A stretch of DNA of 34,912 nucleotides from a virus, in the IMG/VR virus record IMGVR_UViG_3300037189_009513, positions 1 to 34,912 of that record; one strand, given 5' to 3'. The notes under the pieces were generated by a model. That model had not been told where the DNA came from. It was given only the letters and a program-made list of their open reading frames with translations, and did no database searches. The position numbers and the translations under genes were made by a program. This document shows, piece by piece, positions 7,549 to 15,400 of the stretch (positions within the stretch are counted from its first letter, which is position 1; the number at the start of each line of letters is the position of its first letter).

Positions 7549-9975
7549 ATGATGTCACTTAGAATTAAAAAAAGAAGTGGGGATGACGCGTCGTTTAACC
7601 CACAAAAAATCTATAATAGAATTAAACGAGCTTCAAAAGGGTTAAACGTTAATTCGGATGAGATTTTTATAAAAGTAATTACTTCAGTACCTACTGAAGG
7701 TTTAATTACCACTAAAGAATTAGATAAACTTATCTATGAAATTGCAGCGGCGTTTACGGGTAGTCACCACGACTACTCAAGATTAGCATCATCTGTTGCG
7801 ATTTCTTCATACCATAAAGAAACTAACCCAAGTTTTGCTGAAACAATGAAGCAATTACATGAGGATGGTATTCTTAATAATGAATATATGAATACAATTG
7901 ATTCATATGGTTATGATAAAATTGATGAGGTGATTAACCATGACAACGATTATAATTTCGATTATTTTGCTTGGAGGTCATTACAGGAAATGTATTTGTT
8001 AAAATTATCAAGTGGACGTGTAATTGAAAGACCCCAGCACATGTATATGAGAGTTGCAATTTGGGTAACAAAATCTTTTGAACAAGCGGTTGAATATTAT
8101 AAATCATTATCAAACCAATTGATATCACCTGCAACACCAATCATGATTAATTCAGGAACTAGAGTACCTCAATTAGCGTCTTGCGTGTTACATTATAATA
8201 ATTCAGATTCTCGTAACGGGTTATTAAATACATTAAACGATATCTCAACCTACTCATCTGACGCCGCGGGAATTGGTTTATCCATGTCAAACATTCGAAG
8301 TAAAGAAAGTAGAATTTCTTCTTCAGGAGGATTTGCGGGTGGTTTATTAAAGTATTTGAAAATTGTAAACGAGTCACTTCGTTTCTTTAACCAACAAGGA
8401 CGTAGACCAGGTAGTGCTGCGATTTATCTTGAACCTTGGCACAAAGACATCTTTGATTTATTGGAAATTAAAAAGAATACAGGTGCTGAAGAATTAAGAG
8501 CGAGAGATTTATTTACCGCTCTTTGGATTCCTGACAACTTTATGAGAGCCGTTAAAAATAATGGTGATTGGTATTTGTTCTGTCCTAATGATATACTTAA
8601 AAGTGGTATCAAACCATTACAAGAATGTTATGGAGATGAATATGAGGAAAATTATCAGAAGGCGGTATCTATGGGTCTTGGTAAAAAAGTTAAGGCACAA
8701 GATGTATGGAATAAGATTATTGAGTCCCAAGTCGAATCAGGTGTACCATACCTTTGTTCTAAAGACAACGCGAATAAAAAAACTAATCATCAAAACATAG
8801 GTGTGATTAAACAATCAAACTTATGTAACGAGATTTACCAATATACTGATGAGAATACAACTGCTATTTGTACACTTTCATCTATGGTCCTAAAGAATTT
8901 TATAATTGACGGTAAGTTTGACTTCCAATTACTTTATACTGAAGTTAGAAAAGTTGTTAGAGCGTTAAACAAAGTTGTTGATATTAATAGTTACTCAACC
9001 GAGAAAGGACGTAAAGGGGGTCTTGACCAAAGAGCAATCGCGATTGGAACCCAAGGATTGGCAGATGTTTTCTATTTAATGGATTATATTTTTACATCTG
9101 AAGAGGCTCGTATATTAAACAAAAATATTTTTGAAACAATTTATTTCGCGGCCATCACTGAAAGTATGGAATTATGTAAATCAGGACTGTACAAACCTTA
9201 TTCTCATTTCGAAGGGTCACCAATGTCTAATGGAATATTCCAATTTGATATGTGGGGAGTAGGTGAAGGTAACTTATTTTGGGATTGGGAAAAATTAAAA
9301 GAAGATGTGAAAGAACATGGAGTTTGTAATTCATTATTCACGGCACAAATGCCTGTTGCGTCATCGGCTAAGATTACTGGTTCATTTGAAATGACAGAAC
9401 CCGCACACTCCGCTTTATTTAATAGACGAGTTGTTGGTGGTGAAATTATGATTGTTAACAAATACCTTATTAGTGATTTTGAAAAGATTGGGGTTTGGAG
9501 TGAAGATTTAAAAAATGAAATAATCATTAATGAAGGGTCAATTCAAAACGTGAACTTTAATCATCACATTGATTTGGAGGATAAACGATATAACTTTAAA
9601 GTTAAACGAGTTGAACATCTAATCCAAAAATACAAAACTATTTGGGAAATTTCACAAAAAGAATTGATTGATATGGCGGCAGATAGAGCACCTTTTATTG
9701 ACCAATCACAATCAATGAATATCTACATGGCTAACCCAACATTATCAAAGATTACCTCGTCACATTTCCACTCATGGGAAAAAGGTTTAAAAACTTTGTG
9801 TTATTATGTAAGAACTAAAGCGATATCCACAGGAGCAAAACACTTGGCGGTTGATATCTCTAAAATGGAGAAATCAAAACCAAAAGTTGAAACACCTAAG
9901 GTTGATTTTAGTTCCATGAATTTACCTGAAAAACCTGAAGATAGTCAATTTGATTGTTTTGGTTGTTCATCTTAA
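7549..9975 (+). CDS. nrdA: Ribonucleotide reductase class I, large (alpha) subunit (808 aa)
   Basis: This is the catalytic subunit reducing ribonucleoside diphosphates. An N-terminal ATP-cone (about 4-95; I-K-K-R-S-G-D-D then F-N-P-Q-K-I) implies dATP control. Active-site residues are C212 (A-S-C-V-L), N424/C426/E428 (N-L-C-N-E) and C441 (A-I-C-T-L-S-S). The radical-transfer pair Y752-Y753 (C-Y-Y-V-R-T) and the C-terminal redox pair C803/C806 (C-F-G-C-S-S) are also present. The 15-residue spacing from the thiyl cysteine to the next active-site cysteine and the C-x-x-C end match the eukaryotic R1 pattern. ATG 7549 is directly followed by a second ATG (7552), either of which could be used. Followed by a terminator, it closes the replication/nucleotide unit. 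Confidence 0.98.
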   Translation: MMSLRIKKRSGDDASFNPQKIYNRIKRASKGLNVNSDEIFIKVITSVPTEGLITTKELDKLIYEIAAAFTGSHHDYSRLASSVAISSYHKETNPSFAETMKQLHEDGILNNEYMNTIDSYGYDKIDEVINHDNDYNFDYFAWRSLQEMYLLKLSSGRVIERPQHMYMRVAIWVTKSFEQAVEYYKSLSNQLISPATPIMINSGTRVPQLASCVLHYNNSDSRNGLLNTLNDISTYSSDAAGIGLSMSNIRSKESRISSSGGFAGGLLKYLKIVNESLRFFNQQGRRPGSAAIYLEPWHKDIFDLLEIKKNTGAEELRARDLFTALWIPDNFMRAVKNNGDWYLFCPNDILKSGIKPLQECYGDEYEENYQKAVSMGLGKKVKAQDVWNKIIESQVESGVPYLCSKDNANKKTNHQNIGVIKQSNLCNEIYQYTDENTTAICTLSSMVLKNFIIDGKFDFQLLYTEVRKVVRALNKVVDINSYSTEKGRKGGLDQRAIAIGTQGLADVFYLMDYIFTSEEARILNKNIFETIYFAAITESMELCKSGLYKPYSHFEGSPMSNGIFQFDMWGVGEGNLFWDWEKLKEDVKEHGVCNSLFTAQMPVASSAKITGSFEMTEPAHSALFNRRVVGGEIMIVNKYLISDFEKIGVWSEDLKNEIIINEGSIQNVNFNHHIDLEDKRYNFKVKRVEHLIQKYKTIWEISQKELIDMAADRAPFIDQSQSMNIYMANPTLSKITSSHFHSWEKGLKTLCYYVRTKAISTGAKHLAVDISKMEKSKPKVETPKVDFSSMNLPEKPEDSQFDCFGCSS

Positions 9976-9985
9976 TCACGAAATT

Positions 9986-10015
9986 AATCCCGACACTATG
10001 TCGGGATTTTTTATT
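9986..10015 (+). terminator. Rho-independent terminator after nrdA
   Basis: AATCCCGACA (9986-9995) pairs with TGTCGGGATT (9999-10008) around a 3-nt loop, followed by TTTTATTTTA. It begins 11 nt after the nrdA stop and separates the nucleotide/replication unit from the tail module. Confidence 0.92.
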
Positions 10016-10047
10016 TTATAACTATTTATTGAAAATATCACGACACT

Positions 10048-10056
10048 ATATTTATA
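10048..10056 (+). promoter_or_regulatory. ATATTTATA motif 4 nt before the gp25-like start codon
   Basis: ATATTTATA is followed by TTAT and the ATG at 10061. The same 9-mer at the same 4-nt spacing occurs before 34045 (plus) and 31491 (minus). It lies just after the nrdA terminator, where a late promoter for the tail operon is expected. It is a candidate phage-specific promoter or start-site element. Confidence 0.5.
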
Positions 10057-10060
10057 TTAT

Positions 10061-10519
10061 ATGGCAGAAGGAAAAACATATGGTATTAATTTCCCATTTA
10101 GAGACTCATCTAAAGGTACTTATTTTTCATTATCAGAAGAAAGTGATGAAGAAATTAGAAGTAGTTTAGTGCATTTATTATTAACAAGAAAAGGAACAAG
10201 ATATTATCTTCCTGATTTTGGAACTAGATTATATGAGTTTATTTTTGAACCTTTGGACGGACCTACCTTTTCAGATATAGAATCTGAAATAAGAGAGGCG
10301 GTTTCCGAATACATACCTAATATTACAATTACCAACATTAGTATCCAAGACGCTTCATTAGAAGATGAAGACAAAGGAACCTTCATTAATAGTAATAATG
10401 AACGGGAATATGTGGTTCCTGGTATTGGAGAAAAGGAACACACTGCTAAAATTAAAATAGACTATACTATCACATCATCGGCGTTTAATCCGAGTGATTT
10501 TGTAATTATTAATATATAA
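10061..10519 (+). CDS. 25: Baseplate wedge protein, T4 gp25 / lysozyme-like family (152 aa)
   Basis: This is a gp25-family (GPW/gp25) baseplate protein, the conserved sheath-initiating component of contractile tails. Visible family features are the N-terminal G-I-N-F-P-F-R-D, the helix S-L-V-H-L-L-L-T-R-K-G-T-R-Y-Y-L-P-D-F-G-T-R-L (about 46-68; the usual gp25 version has R-x-G-E-x-x-x-x-P-x-F-G) and the following F-E-P-L-D. The C-terminal strand ends I-N-I. In this copy Thr-Arg replaces the usual Glu after Gly of the R-x-G-E motif. A gp6 homologue follows after 6 nt, the order seen in many myoviruses. It is the first gene of the tail operon. Confidence 0.92.
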   Translation: MAEGKTYGINFPFRDSSKGTYFSLSEESDEEIRSSLVHLLLTRKGTRYYLPDFGTRLYEFIFEPLDGPTFSDIESEIREAVSEYIPNITITNISIQDASLEDEDKGTFINSNNEREYVVPGIGEKEHTAKIKIDYTITSSAFNPSDFVIINI

Positions 10520-10525
10520 AGTAAC

Positions 10526-12364
10526 ATGGCGAATAAAAAAATATCGTATACAACTAGGGATTTCCAACAGATAAGAACTGAGTTAATAAATTTCACAAGA
10601 CTTTATTATCCTGAACTTATCGACAATTTTAATGATGCTTCAGTATTCTCCGCATTATTAGATTTAAATGCGGCGGTTACCGACAATCTACAATTTAATA
10701 TTGATAGAAGTATCCAAGAAACGGTACTACAATATGCACAACAAAGGTCATCAGTTTTTAATATCGCGAGAACTTATGGACTTAAAATTCCTGGTCAAAG
10801 ACCATCAGTTGCTCTTGTTGATTTTGCAATAACTGTACCCGCTTTTGGGGATAAAGAGGATTTAAGATATTGTGGTATTTTAAGAAGAGGAGCTCAAGTT
10901 AACGGTGCGGGTCAAGTATTTGAAACTGTATATGATATAGATTTTTCATCTGCAATAAATGCTGAGGGATATCCTAATAGACTTAAAATACCTAATTTTG
11001 ATTCGAATAATAAGTTATTAAATTATACTATTGTTAAAAGAGAAACAGTTGTAAACGGTGTTACTAAAGTTTTTAAACGAACAATTACCGCAAATGATAT
11101 TAAACCATTTTTTGAGATGTTCTTACCTGAAAAAAATGTTTTAGGTGTAACTAGCGTTTTATTAAAAGATGGTACACAATATGCTAATGTACCTTCACCA
11201 CAAGAATTTTTAGGTAACGATAATAGATGGTATGAAGTTAAAGCTCTTGTTGAAGATAGAGTTTTTGTGGAGGACCCGACCAAAGTGTCTGACCAACCTG
11301 GTATAAAAGTAGGAAAATATTTAACAACTAACACTAAATTTATAACTGAATACACACCTGAAGGATTTTTAAAAATGACGTTTGGTGGTGGTAGTCAGTC
11401 GGCAGATGAACAACTAAGAGAATTTGCAAGAAATGGTCTTAAACTTGATTTATATAAGTACTCTAACAATTTTGCGTTGGGTAGTGTCTTGAAACCAAAT
11501 AGTACTTTATTTGTACAATACAGAATTGGTGGAGGGTCTGGTAGTAACTTAGGTATTAATGTTATCACACAAGTAGGAACTGTTTCGTTTTATGTTAACG
11601 GACCATCAGCGTCTGTAAATACAACTGTTGTAAACTCACTATCTTGTAATAATGTTACCGCAGCAATTGGAGGAGCTCCCGCTCCAACAACAGAAGAGGT
11701 TAGGAATTTAGTGACTTTTAACTTCTCAGCACAGAACAGAGCGGTTACGGTAAACGACTACGACTCAATAATCAGAATGATGCCTTCTCAGTTTGGAGCT
11801 CCTGCTAAAGTCGCAATTACTGAAGAAAATAATAAAATAAAAATTAAGATGTTATCATACGATGAATCAGGTAATCTAACTGAAATTGTATCGAACACAC
11901 TTAAAAATAATATCGCAAATTATTTGTCTAATTACAGAATGTTAAATGATTATATATCTGTTGAAAGTGCTAACGTGATTGACTTAACTTTGAATATTGA
12001 TGTTGTTTTAGACAATAGTCAAACACAAGGTGCGTTAATTGCTCAAATTGTAAATTTAGTTACTGAATATTTCTCACCGACAAATAGACAGATGGGGGAA
12101 AACGTTTATATTTCTGAGATTAGAAGACAAATACAATCCCAAAACGGAGTTATCTCAGTGTCAGATATCCAAGTGTTTAATAAGGTTGGAGGACAATACT
12201 CGTCATCTCAAACATCTCAAGGATATGTTGATAATGATACTAAACAAATTGGTTTGATTGACGATACTATATTTGCCGAAGCTAGTCAGACATACCAAGT
12301 TAGGTATCCTAGTAAAGATATTAACATCAGAATTAAAAACCTATCTACAGTTAATTTCTCTTGA
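10526..12364 (+). CDS. 6: Baseplate wedge protein, T4 gp6 / J-like family (612 aa)
   Basis: This is a baseplate J/gp6-like wedge protein. The N-terminal segment (Y-T-T-R-D-F-Q-Q-I-R then Y-P-E-L-I-D-N-F) and the helix D-A-S-V-F-S-A-L-L-D-L-N-A-A-V-T-D-N are typical of gp6-like proteins. A beta-rich middle includes R-R-G-A-Q-V-N and V-F-E-T-V-Y-D-I-D-F. The later motif A-V-T-V-N-D-Y-D-S-I-I (about 408-418) corresponds to the 'AVT..DY..l' region conserved in gp6/J proteins. In T4, gp6 dimers form the iris-like ring that links the six wedges. It follows the gp25 homologue by 6 nt. No truncation is seen, though the length is at the larger end for J-like proteins. Confidence 0.88.
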   Translation: MANKKISYTTRDFQQIRTELINFTRLYYPELIDNFNDASVFSALLDLNAAVTDNLQFNIDRSIQETVLQYAQQRSSVFNIARTYGLKIPGQRPSVALVDFAITVPAFGDKEDLRYCGILRRGAQVNGAGQVFETVYDIDFSSAINAEGYPNRLKIPNFDSNNKLLNYTIVKRETVVNGVTKVFKRTITANDIKPFFEMFLPEKNVLGVTSVLLKDGTQYANVPSPQEFLGNDNRWYEVKALVEDRVFVEDPTKVSDQPGIKVGKYLTTNTKFITEYTPEGFLKMTFGGGSQSADEQLREFARNGLKLDLYKYSNNFALGSVLKPNSTLFVQYRIGGGSGSNLGINVITQVGTVSFYVNGPSASVNTTVVNSLSCNNVTAAIGGAPAPTTEEVRNLVTFNFSAQNRAVTVNDYDSIIRMMPSQFGAPAKVAITEENNKIKIKMLSYDESGNLTEIVSNTLKNNIANYLSNYRMLNDYISVESANVIDLTLNIDVVLDNSQTQGALIAQIVNLVTEYFSPTNRQMGENVYISEIRRQIQSQNGVISVSDIQVFNKVGGQYSSSQTSQGYVDNDTKQIGLIDDTIFAEASQTYQVRYPSKDINIRIKNLSTVNFS

Positions 12365-12388
12365 TAATTTATTTTATTAATTTATGGA

Positions 12389-12434
12389 TTATCTTTTTGA
12401 AAATGGTATATAAACTATTTATCAAAAAAGATAA
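12389..12434 (+). promoter_or_regulatory. Hairpin-forming AT-rich leader before the 1691-aa gene
   Basis: TTATCTTTTTGA (12389-12400) and TCAAAAAAGATAA (12422-12434) can pair with one bulged A around a 21-nt loop. The loop contains TATATAAACTATTTA, close to the T4 late consensus. AAGGA abuts the ATG at 12438, too close to be a standard Shine-Dalgarno site. It may be a weak terminator, a late promoter or a translational control element. Confidence 0.35.
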
Positions 12435-12437
12435 GGA

Positions 12438-15400
12438 ATGTCAAATTCATATAGAATAAGAACCGAAGTAGGTGTCGATAAATCATTAAAGGTATTACTT
12501 GAACAAGAATATGAATACCTTGAAATTTTATCACTAAAGGTTTTACAAAGTCAAATTTACACAAGACAATGCTCTGATTATGGAGTAGTTATTGGTAGAG
12601 TAACCGCTAATAACGGTTTCGGTATACCAAACGCTAAGGTATCAATTTTTATTCCTTTATCAGAGGAAGATGTAAATAATCCTGTTATCACAGAACTTTA
12701 TCCATACAAATCCTTAACAGATGTTAATGAGGATGGATACAGATATAATCTTTTACCTTACACACAACAACACAGTGGACATAACCCAACAGGGACCTTT
12801 TTTGATAAGGAAGACGTATTAATAAATCCCGCATTTATTGAAGTTTTTGACAAGTATTACAAATACACCGCAAAAACTAATGATAGTGGTGACTTTATGA
12901 TATTTGGTGTTCCTGTAGGGGAACAAACAATACATGTTGATGTTGATTTATCAGATATTGGAGAATTTTCTCTATCACCACAAGATTTAGTTAGAGTTGG
13001 TGCCGCGACTGAATCTCAAGTAGCGGGTACTACATTTAAAAGTTCCCCTAATTTAAATTCATTACCTCAAATTATTAGTATTAATAGAGTTATTGAAGTT
13101 GAACCACTTTGGGGTCAAGCCGAAATTTGTACATTAGGTATTGTTAGAACAGATTTTGATTTAACTAGCGAAGCTAATGTAGATATTACACCTACCGCAA
13201 TTTTTATGGGGTCAATAATATCAGACGCCGACAAGTACACCCAAAAGAAAAATTGTAAACCAAAGATAGGTAAAGGTAATTTATGCAATTTAGTTGCGGG
13301 GCCTGGGGAAATTTTAGCCATTAGACAAACCATCCAACAGGATGTAAACGGTAGACCCGTACTTGAAGAATTCCAATTAGAGGGAGGAGGTCAAGTAATT
13401 GATGAGAATGGTACATGGTTGATAGATGTCCCGATGAATTTAGATTATTACATCACAAACGAATTTGGAGAAAAGGTATTATCTAATGACCCTAAAAAAG
13501 GAGTCCCGACTAGAGGTAAATACCGATTTAAAGTTAAATGGAGTCAATCACCAAGTCTATCTGAAAATGTTAAAAGAGGGTATTTTTTAGTACCTAATGT
13601 TAAAGAACACGGATGGGAAATAGACGGAGGAGGAGTTAGAATTGACCCATTATTAAATCCATCCGCGTCATCGTCAAATGTTACCGATGCTATTAAATCA
13701 TACTCATTTAGTTTAGATTGGAACGACTACTCAGATATCCAAGCGGCAATTGATTGTGATGATACGTTTTATGATATGCAATATAATAAAGTTTATACGG
13801 TATCTCAATTAATTGACCAATATAGAAATGGTTACTCCGCTAGTAGAATTATAGCAGTAAAACATATTTTAGATGATGTATGTGAAAGTGAAAATGTTAA
13901 ATTCCCAACTAACGATGCGTTTCTTAGATTTGATATAATTTATCTATTGTTTACCATAATGATGTTTATTTTTAAACCTGTTATATATTTGGTATTGGTA
14001 ATATGTCACGTATTAGCGTTTTTATTAAAATTCATACTTGGACCTATTTTAGCAATTTTGGTTGCCGTAGTTTTTACCATTGTTATTATTATTTGTGAAT
14101 TTATAAATGGTATCATATGGGTTATTAACTTATTTGCTAATGTTAATGAATTAGATTGTCCTAATTTTGAGGATATGCAAGAGTTAATTGATAAAATGTT
14201 AACTTTATGGGAATATTTTGTCAAATTAAATTTACCAAATTTAAGTTATGATGATTGTGAGTTATGTTCTTGTGATGACCCACAGTCTCTTGAGTTTAAT
14301 AATCCTGGTACAAGTCCTGTAAGTGTTGATACTGAAGGTATTATCCAAAATTCAGGAGGTAATTCTTTTTTAACTAACTTTACTGATAATACTAAATATA
14401 ATATTAACCCCGCATACACTTACCCATCTGCATTCCAAACGGTAATGGCGGGTGCAGGATTTACAGGTTCAGGACCTAAAACATTTGCACCTCAAATGAC
14501 TAAATATGGTGATGACGGTAGTGGTAATGATAGACACATTTTTACTAGTAGTATTCCTATTACGGAAAGATTAAATTTATTTAATAATAAAGCAAAATAT
14601 TTTGACGATTTTGGAGGAACAAACCCTGGCGGTGGAAGTAATAGAGTTAAAGTTACTTTTGACACAACATTAAACAATCCGAATACAACTTATCACTACG
14701 ACAATGTAATTGCAATACTATGTAAAGAGAGTAAATTAGTTAATTTTACTGCGGGACAAATTGTGTCATTCCAAGACCCAACATTATCTCAAGACGTTAA
14801 CTTAACAGGTTTCACACAACTAAATCAATTTGCAACAAAAAGTATCACAGGAACCTCTATAAATGATGGTCCTGGGTCAACAATCACTGTTAAATACTCA
14901 AACCCATCTTCTTTTGATGGTTTACCATTACAGAGTACCCTTTATTCCATCACTCAAAATCCTGACGATGCAACATATGCAAAATTCCCAATGGACGTTG
15001 AGTATTTCCAAGTTATAACCGCAATGACTTATAATTCATTTGATACTTTATGTACCCCAAACCAATTATCATTAAATGATAGGTACTTAAACAATACAAT
15101 GAAAATTGAATATATTAATTATGATAACTGTTGGAATGGTACATATCCTGAAAATCCTTTAACATCATACGATAACTATGAAAATCAAGTATTGGTGTTT
15201 TTAGTTAGAGGTGTTGACCCTTATTCATCTCGAAAAGAAAACAGTTACGATTTAAGTATATTATTTGGCTATAATACATGGGATGTTCCTGGACTAACAG
15301 TTACGGGAGAATACAAATTAAATCATCCAATAAAAGGTGGGGTTAATTCTGTTAGACATACTATGTTGTCAAATGTCGCAACAACCGACGCTTTAGGTTA

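Noticed and set aside
9204-9527. 107-aa minus-strand frame inside nrdA
   Set aside because: It is antisense to conserved NrdA coding sequence, and no motif or promoter supports it.
11023-11355. 110-aa minus-strand frame inside the gp6-like gene
   Set aside because: It is antisense to a clearly recognised gene, with no start context or motif; a chance open frame.
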